The position numbers and the translations under genes are program-made. This document shows, piece by piece, positions 35,379 through 46,831 of a stretch of 64,000 nucleotides of DNA; positions within the stretch are counted from its first letter, which is position 1; the number at the start of each line of letters is the position of its first letter. The notes under the pieces are model-generated. The model saw nothing but the letters and a program-made list of their open reading frames with translations. It did not search any database and was not told the origin of the DNA. This stretch comes from Pterois miles (taxonomy: Eukaryota; Chordata; Actinopteri; Perciformes; Scorpaenidae), in the NCBI GenBank assembly GCA_947000775.1, contig CAMQGK010000147.1, forward strand, positions 3,180,501 through 3,244,500. Reading direction: 5' to 3'.

Positions 35379-35742
35379 ATGTTTACGACTGTGAAATGGT
35401 CTAAACTGTATACCGCTGGGTTGCATAAGCTACACTAATACATCATCAGTCATTATCCATCCATCCATCCGTCATCCTCAACCACTTAGAGGGGGGTTCA
35501 GTATGTTTTGTGTTAATAATCTAAATCTGCAACGTAGCTAAAGCTGTCAGATAAATGTAGTGCAGTAAAAACGTACAATATTTGCCTCCAAGATTGCAGT
35601 GAAGTAGAAACTTATAGTAGCATAAAGTAAAGTACACCCCTCAAACTTCAGTAGATGTCGTTTCCACCACTGTGAAATCCAAATACCATCTTGATAATTA
35701 CCTCCATCGGCTGAATTGTACTCCATTTGTTATATTCACATG

Positions 35743-35769
35743 GGGGGGGGGGGGGGGGGGGGGGGGGGA
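35743..35769. repeat. Long poly-G run
   Basis: About 27 consecutive G after catg. It is likely of uncertain length in the assembly. Confidence 0.9.
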
Positions 35770-35892
35770 CCAGTTGTGGGAGGTGTCAGATGGTCGCTGA
35801 CACACACTCCCACATCCATTCTCCAGCCGACCCGGCGAGTGTTCAGGACGGAGCAGAGCGGCGTGGAGGATCCCATCTGCTCACCGGGTCAA

Positions 35893-35897
<5 letters not shown>

Positions 35898-35949
<52 letters not shown>
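35898..35949. repeat. (CA)n microsatellite
   Basis: About 26 CA units. Confidence 0.95.
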
Positions 35950-36603
35950 CGAGCCAATTAGCTAAATGAGGCAGATTTTTCCTCAGTGTTGATTTGCATT
36001 TTTTATGGTGAGCACAAGGTTTTGATACTAACATTAATGGGCTGAATTTTTTTTTTTTTTAAAATGTTGCTTTTGAATTAAACTAAAATAATTTATAAAC
36101 ACAAACAAAAAACAAATGTGAAAATATTTCCCAGATTTCAAAGTCAAGAGGACAAAACACAAACATTTCATTTGTGACGTGAGTCGAATAGACGGTCCTC
36201 CTTGACTTCAGTGCTCCACCATGAATCACATTATTATTATTTAATCCTGATAAATCACAAATTAGTTTAATATTCTTTGTTATTTTTTATGAAGAACATG
36301 AAAATGGCCATGCCAGTTTTTCCTCAACAAAATTTAGCGCATGTTTGGAGCGCTATTTAACCTCCTCAACAAGCTAGTATGAGCTGGTTGGTACCAGCGG
36401 ATTCATCAGGTTTTCATGTGATGCCTTTATTCTACCGTTAACGCTCAGGGCTCATGATGATGATGATGATGGCGGCGGCGGCTTATAGCTGAAACATGTT
36501 TGTTTGTTTTCCCAGAATATACAAAGAAAGACCCTTTTTCTGTGAGTGCCGGTGATTTGATTTGTTTCTTCAAAGCTACCAAACCAGACTCTGTTAAAAA
36601 AAC

Positions 36604-36862
36604 CCGGCTTCCTCCCACCGTCCAAAGACATGCTGTTTAGGTTAATTGATGACTCTTAATGTCCTGTAGGTGTGGATGTGAGCGTGAATGGTTGTCTGTC
36701 TATTTTTTTATGTTGTCTGTCTCTATGTGCCCTGCGATGGACTGGCGACCTGTCCAGGTGAACCCCGCCTTCACCCAATGCCAGCTGGGACTGGCTCCAG
36801 ACCCCCCGCGACCCATAACGGGAATAGCGGTTGACGATGGATGGATGGATGGATCGATTGGT
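36604..36862 (+). repeat. SINE copy, head-truncated
   Basis: Starts within cggcttcctcccaccgtcc and ends with (GGAT)n. It lacks the tRNA-like head. Confidence 0.8.
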
Positions 36863-36894
36863 TAGTTTGTTTGTGTTATTGTGTGACTTTCTGA

Positions 36895-37175
36895 TCTGAA
36901 CTAACGTGGCGTCCACATCAGTACGGGGAGCACGCCGACCGCCATCTAAGTGCCTGTAAGGCTGTATATATGTATACTGTACATGTAGCAGTGTCATCAT
37001 GCTGAAACCTTCATTAGGTCACGAGAGAAAAGTTTTTAGAAGGGCTTGAAGGGAAAACAGCATTTTGACTCTAAAATGTACTTTGACCAACATTTTAATA
37101 TTCTGATTTTAATACATGAGGAAAGCCACAGGGAAGCTACAGGCTGATCTAAACACCTTGGACCTGCCCTTTAAA
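36895..37175 (+). repeat. Fragment of palindromic MITE family
   Basis: gagcacgccgaccgccatct, gggaaaacagcattttgact and ggacctgccctttaa recur at 52,720-52,950. Confidence 0.65.
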
Positions 37176-38980
37176 TAAGCCGCCATGACTGTTAGGATGT
37201 TTACGTGTACATTCACTGCACAGCAACTCCTCACAAGCTATATCTGTATTGATTTTATTCTCACTTTGAATTTACTCACTATGATCATGTACAATTAAAA
37301 AAATGTTATCCTATATTTTGTTGTGGTTTCAGTGGAGACATAACAGGCGTCTGTAACGCTGGTGTGTTTCCAGTAACTCCGGTTTAACTGTAGGTCTGAG
37401 TGGAAGCTGCTAACCCAGCCTGACCGGCTCAGCTGGTGACGCTGTGCACTGCTTTCAGTTTCATCCAGTCTTAACTATTTCCTCTCTGCTGTTGGAGATT
37501 ATTAACAGCAGCGAGGGCAATACACCGCTGGTATTTTCACTGTACAGATAAACATCAGTCAACGCAACCTCTGCAAGACGTGTAAAACGAACGCAGCATC
37601 TATTGAAGGCAGCGAAGAAGAAACAAAACAGCTCAAAGACGAAGGAGATCACTGGTTGGGAAGACTTTGCATATTGACACCAGTTACCACTAAAAAATAA
37701 ATGTATGTTGTTTTAACAAGAAATATTTCTTATAATAAGAATAAAACAACAGAATGAGTGTACTGTTAAAACTGAATAATTAGGTAAACTGTATGAAATA
37801 AAAGATCTCGTAACTACGTGAAAATGTTGAAACTGAGCAAATATTGGTTGTCGGCTGCAGTACAATAAAGTAGGTAATGTACTAGGTAGTACTACTACTA
37901 CCACCACCATCACTACCACTACTACTACTACTACTACTTCTACTACAATCTGTGACTAGCTGAATAAATTCCACTTTTCTTGTAATAGTCATTGGCCTTG
38001 CTGTTAGTTACATTATCATTTAATCGTATGACGTCAGTGATTTTAACGTAATCAACTTATCGTATGATATATTATATAAACGTCAATAATTTTTATGTCA
38101 TCAACTTATCGTACAATATATGGACATGACTTCAATCATTTTTATGTTATCGGCTCATTATAAAATTATTGATAGTTGATTTCCAAACAATATATATATC
38201 CATCCATTTGATTAAAGCAGCATATTTGTCTGCTCCCATGTTGAGAAGGGGATTAAATACTCGACAAATCTCCGCTTAAGGTTCATTTTGAACAGGTGAG
38301 AAAATGTGTTATTAACTATGGACAATCATACGATTAATCGCGATTAACAACTAAACAGCCTTAATTATTATGCTATTATATTATTAGTATTTCAGTGGCA
38401 TGAAATGATCTTGAAATGACAATAATATCATAATTATTTTTGCAGCAATATACCGTCTGATAGAAGTGGTAGCTGTCGTGACAGGCCCAGGCATTTCTGT
38501 TCAGTTTTGTTCTTAAGGATCTGTTGGATTTAAATTTGCTTATTGCCATTAATAACCGTCCACGGCCATCCGCTCCTTAACAAAATGAGCAATAAAGCAG
38601 AGTGAGTGTGTGGGAGATGGAGAGTCATCTGAGTGGGGTCAGTGGGGCTGTAAATTTCTCTCCCGGTGTGACAGAGCGTCCTCACCCTCCCGTGGCCCGG
38701 CCTGCCTCGGCCTGGCCCGGCATGGCTCTGCAGTGTGTGTGGATGGTTGTAAGGTGACGGAATGTAAACCCCCTCTTCCCCCAGCCCTGCAACCGCCTCC
38801 CCTCCTCACAACCATTATGAAACCCCAGCAGATGGCCAGGAGACAAAGGGTGTGTGAGGGTGAGAGGCCCACAACACCCACTCACTTTTCCTAGTGATCC
38901 CCCCCAAAAAACCACCTTATCCAACAAGAAGCAAGCAGTCTGTTGCCGTAGCATTACTTTCTCCCCCCCCCAACCCTAAC
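37176..38980. other. Intergenic, with (ACT)n tract
   Basis: A short (ACT/ACC)n tract at 37,886-37,937. Fragments of the ...gattaatcgcgattaacaac repeat family at 38,320-38,365. 38,600-38,890 is GC-richer with an unassigned 94-codon frame. Confidence 0.5.
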
Positions 38981-38989
38981 GCACACATA

Positions 38990-39500
38990 CTTTATTGCCA
39001 CGTGCCTCTCAATTACGACAAATCGTCAGCGCTTACTCCGTCTCTTGTTCACGCAGATGTGGCGATTTAGCCTTGATTCCTCACTCGCAGGGAAACGAGC
39101 TCCTTTAATGCGGAGACATTAGCCTAAATGATTCCCGGTGTCCTTTATCAGGCGAGAGCTCCCATTTGGGCCCCCGCGGCAGGTAATTCTCCTTTTGACA
39201 GTGCAATTGAACTGGCCGGCGCTGAAGAGCTATTTGGCGAAGAGCCATTTAGTGTAAGTGCTCTCAAGGCCGGCGAATGACACTTGTAGAGACAATGTCA
39301 CCCCCACTGACACCATCAGTTGATTGTGTATTGAGCAGAAATGGAGGAGCAGTGTAGGCCCCGGGCCAGGAACATGCAGCATTATCGGCAGGGTGAAGTC
39401 CAAGGCGAGTGTCCGGGGAAAAAAATGTACGGAGGCGGGAGGTCTCTGTCAATACCAGGCGCCAAGGACACCAGTACAGGGACCGTGAGGCATTAATGAT
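38990..39500. promoter_or_regulatory. Candidate conserved non-coding element between ube2v1 and scrt2
   Basis: Non-repetitive, mid-GC sequence with dense transcription-factor-like cores (ctcctttaatgcggagacat, attagcctaaatgattccc, gtgcaattgaactggccgg, aagagccatttagtgtaagt) and no open frame with family resemblance. It has the feel of a vertebrate enhancer; conservation is untested. Confidence 0.35.
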
Positions 39501-39619
39501 CATTCTCTACAGGCTGCAGCAGAGACACCGTCCACAGAAACACAAAAACATGCCAAGACTGTGTCCTTGCACAGACCAGTCTGCTCTCATAGCTACGAAA
39601 AGTAATGCACTGTAACTCG

Positions 39620-40545
39620 TCCTATAAAATCAATCTGTATGTAATCCGTGTAGGCTGCGACACGGATGGACACGGGTCTTGGGGTCTGGGCTGTAACACA
39701 TGCGTGATGGAGCGACGGTCGTGTGTTGCGATTTGTTCAGTTTTAATGAGTGCAGACCAGATTTTACTGCGCATATGACGCGTTGATGACGCGTCGTCTC
39801 CTCGTTCCACTCTCCTTGTCATGAACCAGGAAGTATAAAGAGCGTAATGATGAAGTCGGGGGTGGGTCAAGAAACACCAGCCTTTCTCACAGGAGACAGA
39901 CGTTTGTGTCCCGTGTGAAACCACAGGTCAACGCTGATTTATTTGTCACGTAACTCCTGTATTTTAGTAACTCCACTCCCATAGTTATTTTCAACAATCT
40001 GCAATTGTCCAAAGTGATGAACATTATGTATTTTAACCCAAACCACAACCTTTTCCTAAACCTAAGTTGTTACCTGTGTAGACAAAAAGACGAAAGTTTA
40101 TTTTTAAAAGATTGTATGCATGTAGGGCTGCCTGGTGGTGCGGTGGTGAGCGCTGTCGCCTCACAGCAAGAGGATCACAGGTTCGAATCTGGCTTGGGGC
40201 TTTTCTGTGTGGATGTGTAGGATGTGGAGCTGGCATGTTCTCCCTATGATAGCTTGGGTTTTCCTCGGGTTTCCGCAGGTTAATTGATGGCTCTAAATTG
40301 CCCCTGGTGTAAATGTGAGCGTGAATGCTTGTCTGTCTCTATGCGATGGACTGGCGACCTGTTCAGGGTGAACTCCGCCTCCACCCAATGTCAGCTGGGA
40401 TCGGCTCCAGACCCTCAGCGACCCATAACGGGATAAGTGGTTGAAGATGGATGGATGGATGTAACAAGCAGAAATTGTTGCTGGACATTCGTAGGAGAAC
40501 GCACAAAAAATGTAAGATGTCATACGAACAGCTGTATGAGGATAC
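39620..40545 (+). repeat. Dispersed repeat interrupted by a SINE (filled copy)
   Basis: Matches 43,785-44,165 on both sides of a SINE (left: gaaccaggaagtataaagag, cacaggagacagac, cttttcctaaacctaagtt, tgtatgcatgta; right: taacaagcagaaa, tatgaggatacg). The 43,785 copy has no SINE. Confidence 0.85.
40125..40463 (+). repeat. Full-length tRNA-derived SINE
   Basis: Begins gggctgcctggtggtgcggt, includes gcgctgtcgcctcacagcaa and caggttcgaatctggc (B box), and ends in (GGAT)n. Flanked by ATGTA at 40,120-40,124 and 40,459-40,463. The empty site at 44,045-44,065 confirms both boundaries. Confidence 0.9.
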
Positions 40546-40763
40546 GTTGAGCAGACTGGTTGCAAAAAACTCGATATTCTCTCACTTTCCTCTCGTTGTA
40601 TCCAGCACCAGGTATACAGCACTTTATAAGAGGCTGTTTTACTGCCGACTGGTTGTTGCTTTCAGTCCAAAAGGGCAGAAGCGTGATGTTACAATGCAAC
40701 AACTGACTTTCACCTGGCGATATACGCTCCTTGCATACGTTTCTGTTGAATTAGCGAATTATT

Positions 40764-41400
40764 AACAAATAGATGAGTGTCATACAGATCTAGTTATACA
40801 TTTATTTTCTAGGTGAAAAGTTTGAAGACATTTTTAGCAGTTTTGTAAACTGTTTTCTTAAAAGACATATGGACCACTATGCATGCACTCAACACCGCTA
40901 GCATGCTACCAGTGTTAGCTTAAGGTGCTGTCGAACTTTTCACTTAGAAATGAGGCGACTCATCTCAACTGGACGCTGAAAACAGACAAAATTGACAGTG
41001 TTGTTTCTATCCGTCGGTAATTGCTTTGCGTTGAACACTAGGGGGCTTAAATGAAACTGATTTATGGACAAAACTGTGTGGAAACGAGACGTGAAACCTG
41101 TTTTGAGAAAGTGGTATTAATCTGCTCATCTCACTCTTGGAACACAAGCAGAGTATTTCCTAAAATGTTGAAGTACTCTTTGATTTTGAATATTTGTAAT
41201 AAACAATAATAATGAGCCTGTTGTTTAACTCTGTATCTCATAACTTCATCTTCCATCAGGCATGTCGTTATCCCCTCTATCCACCATATCTGTCCTTCAT
41301 CGCTGTGGTTCTTCCATTCATTCTGGACAGCATCTGCAGCTCTCGCCCGGCGCTCCCCCGAGACTCTGACATCCACCACGGTGACTCGTGTGATTGATGA
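40764..41400. other. Intergenic, nothing recognised
   Basis: No supported feature. Confidence 0.5.
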
Positions 41401-42245
41401 CCCCCAGAATGGAGAGGAGAGAGATGGACAGATTCCTTTTATCAGGATTGAGGTCTGACTAGATTAAAATGCAGTTGTACAACGCCTCCTCCCCCCTTTT
41501 TGGCATCCCCGCTGGCCTCCTCAGCATCCCCGCTCCCAACCCAGTCAGTCACCTCACCTGACGGCTGACACTTTTTACCTCATCTCCTCCCTCGCTGACC
41601 TCTCATCCCACCTCCCCACTCGAGGCGACACGGTGCCGACGTGTCCGATTGTGCGAGACTTTAACCAGTCACTTCCAAATTGACTTGAGGTGTTTTGTGA
41701 TTTGCTTCTGCAGAGACGTGTGTGAGACAAGTCTCAGTGGAGCGTTGCTAACACCATATGCACAAAGCTGGTTTAAAAAAAAAAAACGAAAGTATGAAAT
41801 GTGTTGGAACATAAATCACGAGTCACTCTCCACAGCGAACCACAATCAACCTGTGAAAAACATGCAGAGCGAAGAGGGGAAATTCTCCCTTTTCTCGCTC
41901 ACTAAGTGCTGATTAAAAGAAAAGAGACAATCACGCTCATTCACTGGCGTGCAGCTGCCTCATTGTTGGGTGGCAGAGTGGGAGATTTCTGTGGAGGTGC
42001 TGAAAAGATGCCTCAGTGAAAAGGACCTGCGTTTGTTTTTCAGATGGCTCTCTAATGACTGGATGTGATTAACACAAATTATCTCACTTATCGCAGCTCA
42101 ACAGGCTCAGACAGACAGTCTCTGGGTGCGTTCTCTGCAACGCTGCTTAACATGCATTTAATCAGCCGTCAGGATCACACTCACAAGGACGGTAATGGTC
42201 ACATTTCTCCAGCAGAAACACTCTCATTTCTGGCTGGGCGGCTTT
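41401..42245. promoter_or_regulatory. Possible regulatory stretch upstream of scrt2
   Basis: Repeat-free sequence with motif-dense segments (cagattccttttatcaggat; ttcagatggctctctaatga; gtgattaacacaaattatct). Weak evidence only. Confidence 0.22.
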
Positions 42246-42399
42246 AATACAGACGTTAGTATAAAAATTATAGGATTATGGACTCCGCTCTCTCCATGTT
42301 AGTGTGTGCTTGGTTTGATGATATCATACTGATCCTCTGGGAAACCTCCCAACAATGACATCACTGCACAAATTCACTTAGTATGTAGGACTGAAACAC

Positions 42400-42560
42400 A
42401 TTTATTCTGTTAGCAGGATCAAATCCAAACGTTCACGATGGATTTAAAAGAAGGTTTTTGGAGTGTGACACCATGAACAGTCAGTTATATTCTGGTGGCG
42501 ATCCGGCTCATCGTCCGGATTCAGGAGTTTTTTTAAAGGATTCCGATCAGCCATAACATG
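42400..42560 (+). repeat. Dispersed repeat fragment (shared with 63,300-63,460)
   Basis: tgttagcaggat, tttttggagtgtgaca and gattcaggagt...cagccataacat recur at 63,327-63,450. Confidence 0.55.
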
Positions 42561-42604
42561 AAGACCACTGGGTGTAAGACATGGGCAGTGTAAACGATGA
42601 CTGA

Positions 42605-42775
42605 ACAAGGTTGCATAAAACAGTGTTGCTTAAAACAACATACAACTGTTGTGTAAAATGTTGTGTAAAACAACTTTGTGTCAAACAATGTTGCGTAATA
42701 CAATGTTGGGTAAAACATGTTGGAAAAAACGTGTGTTACACAGCAAAACCTAAAACACCGCTATGTAAAAAGTAC
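42605..42775. repeat. Degenerate ~15-bp tandem repeat
   Basis: About ten drifting copies of (t)gttg(c/t)gtaaaacaa (for example gttgtgtaaaatgttgtgta, aaacaactttgtgtcaaaca). Confidence 0.75.
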
Positions 42776-42779
42776 GACA

Positions 42780-43784
42780 GTCAGCGCTGATTTCGGTTAC
42801 ACCGGGACACAAACAGCCGTCTCCTGGTGTCTCTCATGTGTTTGTCTGACTCATCCACCCTTTGTGGACTTTCTCCCTTTTTACTCCTAATTATATCACA
42901 TAACTTCCAACAACAGTCGCTTGTTGTACTACTTCACTTGCTCTGATTCACATTGAATGTATCTGTGTTTTGCAGAAACATTGGATGCTGACATTGTTTC
43001 ACGGCGACTGGGCTGGGTTTATATAAACCCTCAGATTAGGCAATAACAATAAAATAATTCACATAAAAAAACCTTCATCACCTTAAATCGTGATGTCAGT
43101 GCATTCTGTGAAAGCTGGGTAATTAATGTCGTATAATGTTATCATAACTGGTCATAACAGCAGTGGATGAATCCACATGTGGTGCTCCAGTGAGTATCAG
43201 TGGCAGCAGGACGGTGGATGTGGGACTCTGAGTCAGATATAGATTATTATATTATTGCCTGTTTCATACGTTAAGCACCTTTGAGTTGCTTTCACAGTAA
43301 ACCAGGCTGGAGATGAATCATCTTCTGTAAACATGAACTGAATGAAATCCCTCACATCGACGTCTATCTGAAATAATAAATAATACGTGTTTGATGATCC
43401 AGTCATACTGAAGCGTACCTTGCAGAGCCATCTGTGGGCGAGCTGTCCAGGCTGTTTAAGCTGCTGCCGTCTCTCTGGCCAACCAGAATTTGACCCTGTG
43501 ACCCTGCTGGCACTCGGAGGTCAACCTGTCACAGCCGACGGACCGGAAGTCCCCGTGGGGGTCTTTTTATCCAGATGAGGGTTATATGGTTATATAGAGG
43601 CTGAGGGGCCTTCAGAGAGACATAAAACTGCCAGGGACAGGGACATGCAGGGGATGAAATGTTACACCTGCAGGCTGATGTCACAAAAATGTCAGGCTAA
43701 CTATGTAAATTAATACAACTTTTATCTGAATAACGTGTCCCCCAATGTATCTTCATTTGAACATTTCAATGTGTAGCCTTACAT
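42780..43784. other. Intergenic, nothing recognised
   Basis: Short open frames without family resemblance; no repeat that I can name. Confidence 0.5.
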
Positions 43785-44170
43785 ATTTGTAACTGTTGTC
43801 ACGCACCGTTTGTAGCTGTGAGTTGTATATATATCCTATAGTTCGTATGTAATCCATATAAACATGAACCAGGGTGTATAAAGAGTGATAAACACCACAC
43901 AGACCTTCACACAGGAGACTGCTGTTCATGTCCTGTGTGAAACCAGACGTCACGTAACTTCTGTACTTAAGTTACAGCACTTAGGGCGATATTTTAATTC
44001 AAACCGCGATCTTTTCCTAAACCTAGCTAAGTAGTCTTATTTTGAAAAGACTGTATGCATGTAACAAGTGGAAACTGACATGTTGTGTTATTGGATATTT
44101 GTAGGAAAACACAAAAAGTGAGGAATAACTTTTCATAAAATATCATAAAAACCTTTGTATGAGGATACGT
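43785..44170 (+). repeat. Dispersed repeat, empty-site copy
   Basis: Same family as 39,620-40,545 but with continuous tgtatgcatgtaacaagtgg where the other copy holds a SINE. Confidence 0.85.
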
Positions 44171-44299
44171 CGCAGTAAGACCACCCTGTCAGTTCACACT
44201 CAGGAGGTCACATGCACCCAAATCATGTTAATAATGCACATATAATATTGTGTGAACAATGTAGTGCTATTTAAATCAGGCTTTTGTACAGTTATGGTT

Positions 44300-44385
44300 A
44301 AAGACTCGCTCTGCGCCTCCCGACAGTGTCGGCTCCAGCCCCCCCGCCACCCGTAACAGGGTAAGCAGTTGAAGATGGATGGATG
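44300..44385 (+). repeat. SINE 3' fragment
   Basis: cggctccagcccccccgcca and gttgaagatggatggatg. Confidence 0.7.
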
Positions 44386-44514
44386 TTACCCTCTTGCTAG
44401 CTTGCTAAATTGTTAGCCTCTGTGGCTTCTAGACGCCAGCATTCGCCGTTGCTGAGTAGCGGCATTCTCACGACTTAACCACTTGAACACCATGCATATC
44501 GTGAACACAATTTC

Positions 44515-44790
44515 CCATTCATCCATCCATCTTCAACCGCTTATCCCGTTAGGTGTGGCGGACAGGAGCTGATCCCAGCTGGCATTGGGCGAAGGCGGGA
44601 TAAACCCTGGACAGGTCGCCAGTCCATCTATAAGCGTCATCCACACCTACCAGCAAGGTAGAATTAACCTAAACTGCATGTCTTTGGACTGTGAGAGGAA
44701 GCCGGAGTACCCGGAGAAAACCCACACAAACACGGGGAGAACATGCAAACTCCTCGACCCTCTTACTGTGAGGGGAGAGCGCTAATCACT
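44515..44790 (-). repeat. SINE copy, minus strand
   Basis: Starts catccatccatcttcaaccg and runs through acaggtcgccagtccatc and catgtctttggactgtgaga to the tRNA-like head (gtgaggggagagcgctaat). Confidence 0.8.
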
Positions 44791-45200
44791 GCACATGATG
44801 GATCCCATCCTTTGAAAAAAACATGACTATACCGTATATTGTTCCTGGAATACAGGAGCTGGTTAAGTGAGAGGATTTGAATGAATTAAAAAAGACTAAG
44901 AAGTGATTTTTTATTTGTTTTTTGATGCTAACAGAGTTACTATTAAAAGTAGGAGATTACAAGAGACACGTGAAGGCAGATGCTTGTATGTAAGTTAACA
45001 GTGACCTAAATTTGATGAAAAAGCACTCGTCTGATTTACATACGGAGACGAGGTTCCTGCAGGTTAACATTTCTACAGCGAGCAGCTGGGCGATGATGAA
45101 ATATCCGAGGTGGTGGTGGTGGTGGTGGCAGCAGAGGGGAGTGTGTTTGGGGCAGCATAAATTGTGTTAGCTACTTCATTGAAAGACAATAGAGGACAAG
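44791..45200. other. Intergenic; (GGT)n tract at 45,110-45,130
   Basis: No gene; short (GGT)n run. Confidence 0.5.
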
Positions 45201-45258
45201 ATGTTGTGTGTAGTGTCACCCACGTGCTTCTGCACCACTATTGTCTGCTCTGCTTCCC

Positions 45259-45332
45259 TGGGAGAGGGGAGACGGAGGGGCGAAAGCAGGGGGAGGAGGA
45301 GGAGGTGGGAGGAGGTGGGAGGAGGAGGTGGG
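45259..45332 (+). promoter_or_regulatory. G-rich tract upstream of the scrt2 promoter
   Basis: About 75 bp with at least seven runs of three or more G (ggg, gggg, ggggg), 150-220 bp upstream of the TATA box. The spacing would allow G-quadruplexes on the + strand and binding of Sp/KLF or MAZ-type factors. The role is inferred only. Confidence 0.35.
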
Positions 45333-45478
45333 TTAGTTGACTGCTCTGTGTGTGTGTGGGGAGAAGCACAGACGGCTCGTGGTAATTTGATGTGTGTCCC
45401 CGGGGATGTTTGATGGATTAATGCTAAGCAGCTCTCTCTTCCAAAGCACCACCTGATCTTTGGGGCTTGTGCCCCACA

Positions 45479-45487
45479 TATAAAAGG
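45479..45487 (+). promoter_or_regulatory. scrt2: scrt2 TATA box
   Basis: TATAAAAGG lies about 320 bp upstream of the ATG and is followed 25-45 bp later by pyrimidine-rich, initiator-like sequence (tatagtccagccatccctc). The inferred 5' UTR of about 290 nt contains a CT-rich run. Placement and context make it a good core promoter; a TATA promoter suits a tissue-restricted regulator. Confidence 0.65.
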
Positions 45488-45800
45488 CTGCAGTAGTGCT
45501 GAGCTCAGCTATAGTCCAGCCATCCCTCTCTCTCTCTGTTTCTCCTTCGCCACTTTCTGTCTTCCTCTCCATCCTCCCTGTCCTCTGCTTTCTCTCTGCT
45601 GTCTGCTGCTGCTTTCACCACATTCTCTCTTTCCTTAAAATCCAGTCCAGGACTGATTATTTTTGGCCTGTTCGAGAAGGCCGCCTGGACGCTCAGCGCA
45701 TTTCTATTTTTTGTTTTTTGTTTTTAATTTTAAACCATCAGCCTGTTCACATTTTTTTTCTATGAGGCTCTAGCAGCAGTTTTTGTTTTTAAAGAAGAAA

Positions 45801-45973
45801 ATGCCACGTTCCTTTTTGGTGAAGCAGCCGAAGGTCCACGATTTGTCGTCTTCCAACTACTATCATCATCATACAGCAGCAGCAGCAGCAGCAGCACTGG
45901 GACGACTCCTACACTGTGACACATGCCATCACAGAGTCGGCCACCAACTTGGCGGTGCGTTTGAGTGAAAATG
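45801..45973 (+). CDS. scrt2: scrt2 exon 1, with internal frame break
   Basis: Begins ATGCCACGTTCC (MPRSFLVKQPKVHDLSSSN, then YYHHH) and ends at a strong donor, AATG|GTGAGT. In the ATG frame the reading becomes T plus poly-Ala and meets a TGA at 45966-45968. In the +1 frame, the stretch from 45874 reads poly-Gln, then HWDDSYTVTHAITESAT and NLAVRLSENG, and joins exon 2 as GYIHDYV, matching Scratch proteins (human SCRT1 has DLGAPLHDKGYLSDYV there). One extra base at the CAT/CAG repeat junction (about 45870-45874) would explain it. It is either an assembly error in a repeat or a genuine frameshift. Confidence 0.8.
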
Positions 45974-46793
45974 GTGAGTTTTCAACTTGTTGTGTGTCTG
46001 CTGCAGTATTGATTTCTTTCCTTTAGAGCTTGCACAAAAACTGGAGAGTCTAAAATATCAGATATGTTGTTGTCTTTGCTCTTGGAAACCCCCCTTAACC
46101 CCCCTCCCCCTTTCGCCTCAGGACTTTTGTTTTCTAACTCAGCGGATGCTAAATAGTATTCAGGTCACGCTGCCTCAATCTGCTTAATTCTCAAACCAGA
46201 TCACACAGCAGCCTTTGGCTTTAATACGGTTGTGTCCGTGAATGATGAGATATACGTGAACACGCGCATCAGGCACCGAATCTGATGCAAGCCTTTGTCA
46301 GGTCCAACTAGAAAGCCGGGGAAGGGAGAAAGCAGATAGCCACATGGGACTGTGTTGTCCTTAGATGATGCAGTTGCCCTTGAGTCTCTCCTCTCATCAT
46401 CCACCCCCCACATCCCTCATTCATCTCTCCATCTGATCCTGCAGGATGTTAGATAGCCACAGGGAGTAGGATTGCAGCAACACAATCCATATGTGGAGCA
46501 GTGAGAGGTGATGGAACAGGGTTTTTAGAGGATGGGTATTGACTGGAAAATAGAGAGTGCTGCAGGTAATTCAATAAAGTGCAACATGAGCGCTGGATTG
46601 GCAGACGGCGGAGCTTCATCTGTGGGATTTCTGCAGGAGTGAGGACAACCCTGCGATACCAACATCCAAAGAAATGTGTGCTTTGAGTGGATTCACGTCC
46701 CCCCCACCACCAGCAGCATCACAGATCTTGTGTTCGAGTTGAATCATTTGTCCCCCAGATTTAGGATGCCAGCTGTCTGCCTCCCTTTGTGTC

Positions 46794-46831
<38 letters not shown>

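Noticed and set aside
40125..40220. Possible tRNA gene (B-box caggttcgaatctgg)
   Set aside because: Part of a SINE with a long non-tRNA body and a (GGAT)n tail; the cloverleaf is not maintained.
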